Below are positions 1 through 7,797 of a stretch of 64,000 bases of DNA, piece by piece. Source of the DNA: Pseudomonas sp. B33.4 (lineage in GTDB: Bacteria > Pseudomonadota > Gammaproteobacteria > Pseudomonadales > Pseudomonadaceae); the NCBI RefSeq assembly GCF_034555375.1, contig NZ_CP140706.1, forward strand, positions 3,525,001 to 3,589,000, in the 5' to 3' direction. Under the pieces are notes generated by a model, which had not been told where the DNA came from, ran no database searches, and saw only the letters and a program-made list of their open reading frames with translations. Position 1 is the first letter of the stretch. Every line of letters starts with the position of its first letter. The position numbers were made by a program, and so were the translations under genes.

Positions 1-2
1 CT

Positions 3-560
3 ACACATAAAGTCGAAAACATGCAGCAGGACGCCCAGCGCATCACCGAGATTCTCGGGGTGATCGGCGCGATTGCCGGGCAGACCAACCTGCTGGCGCT
101 CAACGCCGCCATCGAAGCAGCACGCGCCGGTGAACAGGGACGGGGCTTTGCCGTGGTTGCCGATGAAGTCCGCGCCCTCGCCGCCCGCACGCAGGCCAGC
201 ACTTCGGAGATCAACGAAATGTTGACGCGTCTGACGCAGGGTGTGAGCTCATCGGTCAGCGCCATGGAAAACACCCAGGCCAGTTGCCAGTCTGCCGCCG
301 ACGCCACCGCCCGGGTCAACTCGGGCCTGGATGAAATGGCCGGTTCCGTCAGCCACATCAACAGCCTCAGCACCCAGATCGCCACCGCTGCCGAACAGCA
401 AAGCGCGGTGACCGAAGAGATCAACCGCAGCATGGTGCAGATCCGCCACATGGTCGATGAACTGGTGCAAAGCGGCAAAGCCAGCGAGCTCAACACCCAC
501 CAGTTGCTCGAGGCCAACAGCCGGGTGAGCGCGATCATGGGACGTTTCAAAGTCCGCTGA
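3..560 (+). CDS. Methyl-accepting chemotaxis protein, C-terminal part (5' end outside window)
   Basis: The reading frame is open from the first bases and ends in TGA at 558-560, so only about the last 185 residues are present. They contain the conserved hairpin tip of the receptor signalling domain ([20 protein letters not shown], then [15 protein letters not shown]), which binds CheA and CheW. A long heptad-rich helix follows and ends in ...[10 protein letters not shown], a tail common in Pseudomonas receptors. The ligand-binding and membrane parts lie upstream, so the stimulus cannot be named. There is no C-terminal CheR/CheB tethering pentapeptide. The first methionine in view (21) is internal. 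Confidence 0.95.
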   Translation, partial: THKVENMQQDAQRITEILGVIGAIAGQTNLLALNAAIEAARAGEQGRGFAVVADEVRALAARTQASTSEINEMLTRLTQGVSSSVSAMENTQASCQSAADATARVNSGLDEMAGSVSHINSLSTQIATAAEQQSAVTEEINRSMVQIRHMVDELVQSGKASELNTHQLLEANSRVSAIMGRFKVR

Positions 561-591
561 TTCATGCAGGGGTTTCTGCCAGTCAGATAAC

Positions 592-625
592 CCCTGTGGG
601 AGCGAGCCTGCTCGCTCCCACAGGG
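592..625. repeat. Single REP-like palindrome / possible terminator
   Basis: Two perfect 15-bp arms (592-606 and 611-625) flank a 4-nt loop, with the core GGGAGCGAGCCTGCTCGCTCCC. It resembles one unit of the 'GTGGGAGCGAG' REP type found elsewhere in the window, but with a shortened core. It lies 32 bp after the receptor stop codon and could act as a factor-independent-like stop or mRNA 3' end, although no T-run follows. Confidence 0.7.
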
Positions 626-651
626 TTCGATGGCGTTCACACCATTGCCAC

Positions 652-667
652 CTGACAGATTTGTCAT
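652..667 (+). promoter_or_regulatory. Candidate copper-responsive (CopR-type) operator
   Basis: The sequence CTGACA-GATTT-GTCAT lies 145 nt upstream of the DUF411 start codon. It is also a TGACA/TGTCA inverted repeat. It differs at one position from the CTGACA-N5-GTAAT box I recall for Pseudomonas CopR. A second CTGTCAG follows at 683-689. DUF411 genes often sit with copper genes, so the match is plausible, but the consensus is from memory and the site is untested. Confidence 0.35.
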
Positions 668-812
668 CTCGCGCTCAGCAACCTGTCAGCCGTGATCTAC
701 GATCATCCTGCCAATCCGTTTTGCAACAACTGGAAACATTGCGTTGATGACCGGCGGAAAAAACCGGTCAAAATGCGTGCTTTCCGATCGTCACCCGAGC
801 CGAGAATCCGCT

Positions 813-1259
813 ATGCGAACCCACCTGCGTCTGGCCGCCCTGAGCGCCCTGTTCATTTCCTCCCTGGCCCAGGCCGCTGATCTGATCCCGATCGAAGTGC
901 ACCGCGATGCCAATTGCGGTTGCTGTAAAAAATGGATCAGCCACCTCGAAGCCAACGGCTTCAAAGTCGACGATCACGTCGAAAGCGACATGAGCAGCTT
1001 CAAGCAACAACATGGCGTGCCGCCGCGTCTGGCGTCGTGTCACACCGCAATCATCAATGGCAAGTTCGTCGAAGGCCATGTGCCGGCAGAGCAAGTGCTG
1101 GCCCTGAGCAAGCGTGATGATCTGCTCGGTGTGGCCGCACCGGGCATGCCGATGGGTTCGCCGGGCATGGAAATGGACGGAATGAGCGATGCCTATCAAG
1201 TGATCGGCCTGAAAAAGGACGGTGCTGATGTGGTGGTGGCGGACTACCCGGCCCATTGA
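813..1259 (+). CDS. DUF411 family periplasmic metal-binding protein
   Basis: The product has 148 residues. The start at 813 is chosen because it begins a clear signal peptide (MRTHLRLAALSALFISSLAQA); the longer ATG at 744 adds 23 unlikely residues. The mature protein has the DUF411 hallmarks: a Cys-Gly-Cys-Cys-Lys-Lys-Trp motif close to the N-terminus, a later Cys-His pair (ASCHTA) and a DLLGVAAPGMPMGSPGMEM segment rich in Met. The family is found beside copper resistance genes and is thought to bind metal in the periplasm; the exact role is unknown. The stop codon overlaps the next start, so the two genes are probably coupled. Confidence 0.85.
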   Translation: MRTHLRLAALSALFISSLAQAADLIPIEVHRDANCGCCKKWISHLEANGFKVDDHVESDMSSFKQQHGVPPRLASCHTAIINGKFVEGHVPAEQVLALSKRDDLLGVAAPGMPMGSPGMEMDGMSDAYQVIGLKKDGADVVVADYPAH

Positions 1260-1693
1260 TCGGCGCGGCTTACTTCGGGCTGTTCTTTGCCGCGTTCGGT
1301 GCAGCGACATTGTTGCCACTGCAGTCCGAGGCATTGTTGGTCGGTTTGATTGTCAGCGAACGCTACTGGGTGTGGGGCCTGCTCGCCGTGGCGACGCTGG
1401 GCAACGTACTTGGCTCACTGATCAACTGGTGGCTGGGTTGCCGGCTGGAACGATTTCAGGATCGACGCTGGTTTCCGGTCAGCGCCAGACACATGGCCAC
1501 CGCACGCAACCATTACGAGCGCTATGGCCACTGGTCGTTGCTGCTCAGTTGGGTGCCGATCATCGGCGATCCCCTGACGCTGATTGCCGGGGTCATGCGC
1601 GAGCCGCTCGGGCGCTTTCTATTGATCGTCTCCCTGGCCAAAGGTGCACGTTATGGCGTGCTGGCCATGCTCACGCTGGGCTGGCTCGGTTGA
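1256..1693 (+). CDS. YqaA-like small integral membrane protein, TTG start
   Basis: The product has 145 residues with several hydrophobic segments and the pattern LGNVLGSLINWWLG...HYERYGHWSLLLSWVPIIGDPLTLIAGVMR, typical of YqaA/DedA-related proteins (SNARE-associated Golgi family). The only reasonable start is TTG at 1256: an in-frame stop at 1226-1228 closes the frame upstream and no ATG or GTG lies in between. The TTG overlaps the TGA of the DUF411 gene (TTGA), indicating translational coupling. Related proteins are implicated in membrane homeostasis and lipid flipping; a direct function is not established. The pairing with DUF411 is probably co-regulated. Confidence 0.8.
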   Translation: MIGAAYFGLFFAAFGAATLLPLQSEALLVGLIVSERYWVWGLLAVATLGNVLGSLINWWLGCRLERFQDRRWFPVSARHMATARNHYERYGHWSLLLSWVPIIGDPLTLIAGVMREPLGRFLLIVSLAKGARYGVLAMLTLGWLG

Positions 1694-1780
1694 ACGATCA
1701 GGCGCGGGGATTGCCTGTGTTTAACGTCGCCATAATCCAGCCGTTCCAGCATCGGCCGATTTCAAACGGAGTTTGACCTT

Positions 1781-2830
1781 ATGTCTGTCACGTTTTCCCG
1801 TTGGCTCCCCTCCCTGCTTCTCTGCGCCGCCCTGCCCCTGTCTGCGCAGGCTGCCGCGCCAGCCGAAGCAACGCCTGAAGGCCCGGCTTACGGCCCGGAA
1901 CTGCAAGGTTTCGAATACCCTTACACGCTTAAACACTTTGCTTTCCAGTCGCAGGGCAAATCCCTGCAGATGGGTTACATGGACGTCGCCGCTCATGGCA
2001 AAGCCAATGGCCGCACCGTGGTGCTGATGCACGGCAAGAATTTTTGCGCAGCCACCTGGGACAGTTCGATCAAGGCCTTGAGCGAGGCCGGTTACCGGGT
2101 GGTTGCACCGGATCAGATCGGCTTCTGCACGTCGAGCAAACCGGACAACTATCAATACAGCTTCCAGCAACTGGCAACCAACACCCAGCAGTTGCTCAAG
2201 GCGCTGGGCATTCAAAAAGCCACACTGCTCGGTCATTCCACCGGCGGCATGCTCGCCACCCGTTATGCCTTGCTGTTCCCCGAGCAGGTCGAGCAACTGG
2301 CGCTGGTCAACCCGATCGGCCTGGAAGACTGGAAAGCCCTCGGCGTGCCTTACCGCACGGTAGATCAGTGGTATCAGCGCGAACTGAAAGTCAGCGCCCA
2401 AGGCATTCGTGATTACGAACGCACCACCTACTACGATGGCCGCTGGAAACCGGAGTTCGACCGCTGGGTAGACATGCTCGCCGGCCTGAGCAAAGGCCCG
2501 GGCAAGACACAAGTGGCCTGGAACTCGGCGCTGATCTACGACATGATTTTCACCCAGCCGGTGTACTACGAGTTCAAGGACCTGAAGATGCCGACCCTGC
2601 TGCTGATCGGCACCTCCGACACCACCGCCATCGGCAAGGACCTCGCGCCACCTGAGGTAAAAGCCAAAATCGGCCATTACGAAGTGCTCGGCAAACAAGT
2701 GGCCAAGCTGATCCCGCAGTCGACGCTGGTGGAGTTTCCCGGCATGGGCCACGCGCCGCAAATGGAAGAACCGGCGCAGTTCCACAAAGCCCTGCTCGGC
2801 TGGCTGAATAGATCCAATCCCGTTAGTTGA
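1781..2830 (+). CDS. Secreted alpha/beta-fold hydrolase
   Basis: The product has 349 residues with a signal peptide (cleavage near AQAAA). The fold markers are HGKNFCAATW (oxyanion-hole region), the nucleophile elbow GHSTGG with Ser at about residue 153, the acid in GTSDTT (Asp about 280) and the base in GMGHAPQ (His about 324), so the triad looks complete. A GGAG lies upstream of the ATG at 1781. The substrate cannot be told; the family includes esterases, haloalkane dehalogenase-like enzymes and C-C hydrolases. The next gene starts 13 nt after the stop, so they may be cotranscribed. Confidence 0.88.
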   Translation: MSVTFSRWLPSLLLCAALPLSAQAAAPAEATPEGPAYGPELQGFEYPYTLKHFAFQSQGKSLQMGYMDVAAHGKANGRTVVLMHGKNFCAATWDSSIKALSEAGYRVVAPDQIGFCTSSKPDNYQYSFQQLATNTQQLLKALGIQKATLLGHSTGGMLATRYALLFPEQVEQLALVNPIGLEDWKALGVPYRTVDQWYQRELKVSAQGIRDYERTTYYDGRWKPEFDRWVDMLAGLSKGPGKTQVAWNSALIYDMIFTQPVYYEFKDLKMPTLLLIGTSDTTAIGKDLAPPEVKAKIGHYEVLGKQVAKLIPQSTLVEFPGMGHAPQMEEPAQFHKALLGWLNRSNPVS

Positions 2831-2843
2831 TGGGGTAAGGCTG

Positions 2844-3797
2844 ATGGCGGTGCAGATTGCAGTGATCGATGACTGGCAGGACGTGGCCCGCGACGTGGTC
2901 GACTGGTCAGTGCTCGATAGCCTTGGGGAAGTGACGTTCGAGCACGATTACCCGGCCGACAACGCCACACTGGCCGAGCGTCTCGGCCGCTATCAGGTGA
3001 TCTGTGTGATGCGCGAGCGCACGCGGTTCGATGAAGACCTGCTCAAGCGCTTGCCCAATCTTGAATTGCTGGTCACTGGCGGCATGCGCAACGCGGCGCT
3101 GGACATGCAGGCGGCAGCAAAGCTGGGCATCAAGGTCTGCGGCACCGACAGCTACAAGCATGCCGCGCCAGAGTTGACCTGGGCACTGATCATGGCCGCA
3201 ACGCGCAATCTGGTGAATGAAGCCAACTCCCTGCGCGCTGGTCATTGGCAGCAAGGTCTGGGCGGCGATCTGCAGGGCAAGACCCTCGCCATTCTCGGTC
3301 TGGGCAGCATTGGCCAGCGCGTCGCGCAGTTCGGCCAGGTGTTCGGCATGCGAGTGATCGCCTGGAGCGAAAACCTCACCGCCGAACGGGCTGAACAGGT
3401 GGGCGTGACGTACGTGAGCAAGCAGGCACTGTTCGAGCAGGCCGATGTGCTGTCGGTGCATCTGGTGCTCAGCGAGCGCAGCCGCGGCCTGGTCGATGCG
3501 CAGGCGCTGGGCTGGATGAAACCGACGGCCCTGCTGGTCAACACCGCGCGCGGGCCGATTGTCGATGAAGCAGCGCTGATCAAGGCGTTGCAGAAACAGC
3601 AGATCGCGGGGGCCGCACTGGACGTGTTCGAGCAGGAACCGTTGCCGGCCATGCACCCGTTTCGCACACTGGCCAACGTGCTGGCGACGCCGCATGTGGG
3701 CTATGTCAGTCGGCAGAACTATGAACAGTTCTTTGCGCAGATGATTGAGGATATTCAGGCTTGGTCTGCTGGGGAGTCGGTTCGCCTGTTGAATTAA
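2844..3797 (+). CDS. D-2-hydroxyacid dehydrogenase (NAD-binding)
   Basis: The product has 317 residues, the usual length. The Rossmann motif is LGLGSIGQRVAQFGQ near residue 150. The catalytic residues of the family can be placed: Arg about 236 in NTARGP, Glu about 265 in FEQEP and His about 284 in TPHVGYVS. The enzyme should interconvert a 2-oxo acid and a D-2-hydroxy acid in the cytosol. The actual substrate (glycerate, lactate, a branched acid) is not evident. No phosphoglycerate-type ACT domain is present. A REP pair follows the gene. Confidence 0.9.
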   Translation: MAVQIAVIDDWQDVARDVVDWSVLDSLGEVTFEHDYPADNATLAERLGRYQVICVMRERTRFDEDLLKRLPNLELLVTGGMRNAALDMQAAAKLGIKVCGTDSYKHAAPELTWALIMAATRNLVNEANSLRAGHWQQGLGGDLQGKTLAILGLGSIGQRVAQFGQVFGMRVIAWSENLTAERAEQVGVTYVSKQALFEQADVLSVHLVLSERSRGLVDAQALGWMKPTALLVNTARGPIVDEAALIKALQKQQIAGAALDVFEQEPLPAMHPFRTLANVLATPHVGYVSRQNYEQFFAQMIEDIQAWSAGESVRLLN

Positions 3798-3831
3798 ACC
3801 AATGCTTTGATGATAGGGTGAATTCACCATC

Positions 3832-3906
3832 GTCATCGCGAGCAGGCTCACTCCTACAGGGGAACGCATTTCAATTGTAGGAGTGAGCCTGCTCGCGATA
3901 GCGTCA
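3832..3906. repeat. REP pair (GTAGGAGTGAG type)
   Basis: Two inverted copies carry the core GAGCCTGCTCGCGA, with the CTCCTAC ends facing inward around a short spacer. The pair lies between the dehydrogenase and the glgA leader. Such pairs (BIMEs) are mobilised by RAYT transposases; none is encoded here. Confidence 0.92.
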
Positions 3907-4389
3907 TAACAGTCACCCCATCAACAAACTGCCCGCACCACAACAGTGCGACCGCCCTTCCCGCTAGCACAAAATCGTGACCGAGCAGTCACTGTTTTGG
4001 CCCTCTCTTGCCGAAAAACCTGCACTTCGTCGGTGCGTTTTCCTCTCCAGAGCACGGTTTCCGTTAACGGCAAACCGATTGTCGAACAATTTACCCATTT
4101 GCTCTGGCCCGCTCTAGGATCTGGCCTAGACTGGTTTTTTCGGGGTACGACCTGTCGGTCACATTGCGGAAAAAAACTCGAAACTTTTGCCCAAAGCGGC
4201 GGGTCATCTGAAAGGCAGGGCCAAAGCGACTGGTGCAATCCTTGCAAAGGCCTCTACACCCATTCTGCTTGCGCGTGTTGGGTAGCGTTTGCTCACCGAT
4301 GCGTGGCGCGTTTGCGCCCGGCCACAGGATGTGGCCATGGACATCACTTGTTCCAGACAAGAATCAGATCAACAAAACGGGAGTTACAT
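3907..4389 (+). other. Long glgA upstream region (promoter and leader)
   Basis: This stretch of 483 bases carries no convincing gene. The glgA frame stays open back to about 3946, but the encoded sequence is Cys/Arg-rich, low-quality and lacks family similarity, so I treat it as non-coding. It holds a small inverted repeat CTAGG-N6-CCTAG at 4114-4129 and the hairpin at 4320-4336, annotated separately. No sigma-70 promoter stands out. Confidence 0.6.
4320..4336 (+). promoter_or_regulatory. Candidate RsmA/CsrA-binding hairpin in the glgA leader
   Basis: GGCCAC-AGGAT-GTGGCC forms a 6-bp stem with a 5-nt loop that presents AGGA, the geometry preferred by RsmA/CsrA proteins. The core A-GGATGT matches the 3' half of the in vitro selected consensus. 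Two further GGA motifs follow: ATGGA at 4337-4341 and ACGGGAG at 4377-4383, which is the ribosome binding site of glgA. Several GGA sites including the Shine-Dalgarno is the pattern of CsrA-repressed mRNAs. Binding is inferred. Confidence 0.5.
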
Positions 4390-5976
4390 ATGATCAGTGC
4401 GGCATTGGATATTCAGGGAGAGCGTGCTCAGCAGGCGGTTGGTGAATCGAGCACCGTTAGTGTTCCCAGCAGCCGACAGATCAACGTCCCCGGCACCAAA
4501 ACGCTGACTCCGGTAGCGAGCCAGAACCCGAACAAAAAGAAAGTGCTGTTCGTCACCTCGGAAATCGCCGACCTGGTGAAAACCGGTGGTCTGGGTGACG
4601 TCTCCGCTGCCCTGCCCCGCGCCATGGCCCATCTGCACGATGTGCGCGTGCTGATCCCCGGTTACCCGCAAGTGATGCACAGCGAGAACCCGATCCACAT
4701 CATCGGCGAACTCGGTGGCCACGCAGCGCTGCCGCCGTGCAAGATCGGCCGCATGGACATGCCCGACGGTCTGGTCATCTACGTGCTGATCTGCCCGGAA
4801 CTCTACGAGCGCGAAGGCTCGCCCTACGGCGCCAACAACGGTCGCGACTGGCCGGACAACCACATTCGTTTCGCCCGCCTCGGTCTGGCCGCTGCCGACA
4901 TCGCCGCCAACCTCGCACAAATCCACTGGTGCCCGGATCTGGTGCACGCCCATGACTGGCCGGCCGGTCTGGCCCCGGCTTATATGCACTGGCGCGGGCA
5001 GCGTACGCCGACCCTGTTCACCATTCACAACCTCGCTTATCAAGGCGTCACCAGCCTCGGTTCCTGCCCTGAACTGGGGATTCCCAACCATGCCCTGCAA
5101 CAGGAAGGCATGGAGTTCTACGGCAAGATGTCGTTCCTCAAGGCCGGCATGGCCTATTCGAGCCACATCACCACGGTCAGCGCGACCTATGCGCAGGAAA
5201 TCACCACCCCGGATTTCGGCTGCGGCCTCGACGGTTTTCTCGCCGCCAAGACCCAGCAAGGCTTGCTCAGCGGTATCCCGAATGGCATCGATGAGAGCTG
5301 GGACGCTGCCACCGATCCGCACCTGTTCGCGCCATTTGCCATTGGTGACTGGGAAGGCAAAGCGGTCAACGCCGCGCACGTGCGTGAGCTATTTGAATTG
5401 AATGACTCTGAAGGCCCGCTGTTCGCCGTGGTGTCGCGACTGGTCTATCAGAAAGGTCTCGACCTGACGATCGCGGTATCCGAGTACATCGTTGAAAACG
5501 GCGGCCAGATCGCGATCATCGGTCGCGGCGAACCGGAAGAAGAGCAAGCCATGCGTGAACTGGCGCTGCGCTTCCCCGGCCAGATAGGCGTGCGCATCGG
5601 CTTCAATGAAACCGACGCCCGCCGTATGTTCGCCGGCAGCGACTTCCTGCTGATGCCTTCGCGTTACGAGCCTTGCGGTTTGAGCCAGATGTACGCCCAG
5701 CGTTTCGGCTCGCTGCCGGTGGCGCGCAACACCGGCGGGCTGGCCGACACCATTGAAAACGGCGTCACCGGTTTCCTCTTCGATGAATCCACCGCCGAAA
5801 GCTATCAGGAAGCCCTGAGCCGCGCGTTCAAGGTTTTCGCGTTCCCCGAACTGCTCAATGCCATGCGTTGCCGGGCGATGGCGGCGCCGTTCAACTGGTG
5901 CAAAGCGGTTGAACCGTACGCCGAACTCTACGAACGACTGGTGGCCAAGGCACTGGGTAAAACGCACCACAAGTAA
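4390..5976 (+). CDS. glgA: Glycogen synthase (GT5 starch synthase family)
   Basis: The product has 528 residues and transfers glucose from a nucleotide sugar to an alpha-1,4-glucan. The start at 4390 is preceded by GGGAG. The nucleotide-sugar motif KTGGLGDV is at residues 64-71, giving an N-terminal extension of about 49 residues compared with the Escherichia coli enzyme (KVGGL at 15-19). Other family blocks are PDLVHAHDWPAGLAPAY, FTIHNLAYQG and, near the end, PSRYEPCGLSQMYAQRFGSLPVARNTGGLADT, which holds the catalytic Glu and the GGL loop. It is the first gene of glgA-treZ-malQ-treY. No glgC lies in the window, so the donor supply is not visible. Confidence 0.95.
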   Translation: MISAALDIQGERAQQAVGESSTVSVPSSRQINVPGTKTLTPVASQNPNKKKVLFVTSEIADLVKTGGLGDVSAALPRAMAHLHDVRVLIPGYPQVMHSENPIHIIGELGGHAALPPCKIGRMDMPDGLVIYVLICPELYEREGSPYGANNGRDWPDNHIRFARLGLAAADIAANLAQIHWCPDLVHAHDWPAGLAPAYMHWRGQRTPTLFTIHNLAYQGVTSLGSCPELGIPNHALQQEGMEFYGKMSFLKAGMAYSSHITTVSATYAQEITTPDFGCGLDGFLAAKTQQGLLSGIPNGIDESWDAATDPHLFAPFAIGDWEGKAVNAAHVRELFELNDSEGPLFAVVSRLVYQKGLDLTIAVSEYIVENGGQIAIIGRGEPEEEQAMRELALRFPGQIGVRIGFNETDARRMFAGSDFLLMPSRYEPCGLSQMYAQRFGSLPVARNTGGLADTIENGVTGFLFDESTAESYQEALSRAFKVFAFPELLNAMRCRAMAAPFNWCKAVEPYAELYERLVAKALGKTHHK

Positions 5977-5994
5977 CCAGGGAGGTTTGCCACG

Positions 5995-7797
5995 ATGCCG
6001 TTACGGTCTTCTGAAAACTGGCCCCACGGCGCGATCATGCTGGACGCCGAACACACACAGTTCGCGCTGTGGGCGCCGGATGCTTTTTACGTCAGTGTCG
6101 AACTGGAAAACGGCCAGTCGCTGCCAATGCTGTCTCAGGCGGACGGCTGGTTTGTGATCAAGGCCCGTTGCCCGGCGGGCACCCGCTACCGCTACAACAT
6201 CGACGGCGAACTGGAGGTGCCCGACCCGGCCTCCAGGGCGCAGGATGGTGATCTCGACCGCCGCAGCGTGGTGGTCGATCCGCTGGCCTATCAATGGAGG
6301 CACAGCAGCTGGCACGGTCGGCCGTGGAGCGAAGCGGTGATCTACGAGTTGCACGTGGGTGCGCTGGGCGGGTTTGCCGAGGTCGAACAACATCTGGCGC
6401 GCCTCGCGGGCCTGGGTATTACCGCCATCGAGCTGATGCCATTGGCGCAATTTCCCGGCGAACGCAATTGGGGCTACGACGGTGTTTTGCCCTACGCACC
6501 GCAAGCCTCCTACGGCACGCCGGAACAACTAAAGCACCTGATCGACAGTGCCCACGGCCACGGTCTGGCGGTCATTCTTGATGTGGTCTACAACCACTTC
6601 GGCCCCGACGGCAATTACCTGCACCGTTACGCCAAAGGCTTTTTCCGCGAAGACAAACACACGCCATGGGGCGCGGCGATCGATTTTCGCCGCAGCGAAG
6701 TGCGCGAGTTCTTCATCGAAAATGCGCTGATGTGGTTACTCGAATACCGCTTCGACGGTTTGCGCCTGGATGCGGTGCATGCCATCGAAGACCCGGATTT
6801 CCTCACCGAGATGGCTCAGCGTATCCGCGCGCAGATCGACCCGAACCGGCATGTCTGGCTGACCGTGGAGAACGAGCTGAACCAGTCGAGCCTGCTCGAA
6901 TACGATTACGACGCGCAGTGGAACGACGACGGTCATAACGCCCTGCACGTGCTGCTGACCGGTGAAACCGACGCGTACTACGCCGATTACGCTTTGCAAC
7001 CGACCGAGCAACTGGTGCGCTGCCTGAGTCAGGGTTTTGTTTTCCAGGGGCACATCACCCGTCACGGCGAACCTCGCGGCGAGCCCAGCGAACACCTGCC
7101 ATCCACCGCATTCGTGCTGTTCTTGCAGAACCACGATCAGATCGGCAACCGTGCGCTCGGCGAGCGCCTGCATCATCTGGCCGATCCGCGCGCCGTGCAG
7201 GCAGCGACCGTGCTGTTGCTGCTGTCACCGATGATTCCGCTGATGTTCATGGGCGACGAGTTTGCCGCCGAGCAGCCGTTCCTGTTTTTCACCAGTCACC
7301 ACGGCGAACTGGCGGAGTTGGTGCGAGAAGGTCGACGCAATGAATTCGCCGCGTTTAGCGCCTTCACCGATCCGCACAAGCGCGAACAGATTCCCGACCC
7401 GAATGCCGACAAAACCTTCCACGCCTCACAGCCAAGGTTGGTCGGCCATGGCAGCGCAAAACAGCAGGCCACCCTGGAGCTGTACCAGAAGCTGCTGCAA
7501 TTTCGCCATCAATACATCATCCCCCATCTGTCCGGCACGCAAGCGCTCGGTGCCCACATGCTCGGTTATGGCGCGGTCAGCGCACGCTGGCGTCTGGGCA
7601 ATGGCAGCGAGCTGCGAATTGACCTGAACCTCAGCGATACGCCAGTGGTCAACCCTCCACAGACCGAGGCCGTGTGGTTGTTTCAACAGCCACCCACCGT
7701 CGATCTATCGGAATCGGGCGTACTGCCCGCGTATTGCGCGCTTGTCAGCCTCACGGCCGCAACCCCTTTGCAACCTCTGGATGGAGAGCGCCTATGA
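5995..7797 (+). CDS. treZ: Malto-oligosyltrehalose trehalohydrolase
   Basis: The product has 600 residues of GH13, with an N-terminal early-set domain followed by the (beta/alpha)8 barrel. It hydrolyses maltooligosyl-trehalose to trehalose plus a shortened chain, acting after TreY. The catalytic residues are Asp259 (DGLRLDAVHAI), Glu292 (TVENELN) and Asp381 (LQNHDQIGNR). The block YELHVGALGGFAEVEQHL is characteristic of TreZ and distinguishes it from GlgB. A strong GGGAGG precedes the ATG. It starts 18 bp after glgA and its TGA overlaps the malQ ATG (ATGA). Confidence 0.95.
   Translation: MPLRSSENWPHGAIMLDAEHTQFALWAPDAFYVSVELENGQSLPMLSQADGWFVIKARCPAGTRYRYNIDGELEVPDPASRAQDGDLDRRSVVVDPLAYQWRHSSWHGRPWSEAVIYELHVGALGGFAEVEQHLARLAGLGITAIELMPLAQFPGERNWGYDGVLPYAPQASYGTPEQLKHLIDSAHGHGLAVILDVVYNHFGPDGNYLHRYAKGFFREDKHTPWGAAIDFRRSEVREFFIENALMWLLEYRFDGLRLDAVHAIEDPDFLTEMAQRIRAQIDPNRHVWLTVENELNQSSLLEYDYDAQWNDDGHNALHVLLTGETDAYYADYALQPTEQLVRCLSQGFVFQGHITRHGEPRGEPSEHLPSTAFVLFLQNHDQIGNRALGERLHHLADPRAVQAATVLLLLSPMIPLMFMGDEFAAEQPFLFFTSHHGELAELVREGRRNEFAAFSAFTDPHKREQIPDPNADKTFHASQPRLVGHGSAKQQATLELYQKLLQFRHQYIIPHLSGTQALGAHMLGYGAVSARWRLGNGSELRIDLNLSDTPVVNPPQTEAVWLFQQPPTVDLSESGVLPAYCALVSLTAATPLQPLDGERL

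Noticed and set aside
4150..4230. Possible AlgU promoter in the glgA leader (GAAACTT ... TCTGAA)
   Set aside because: The spacer is 20 nt, too long for the 16-17 nt required.
3946..4389. In-frame upstream extension of glgA by 148 codons
   Set aside because: The peptide is Cys/Arg-rich and unlike any GlgA; the ATG at 4390 has a good ribosome site.
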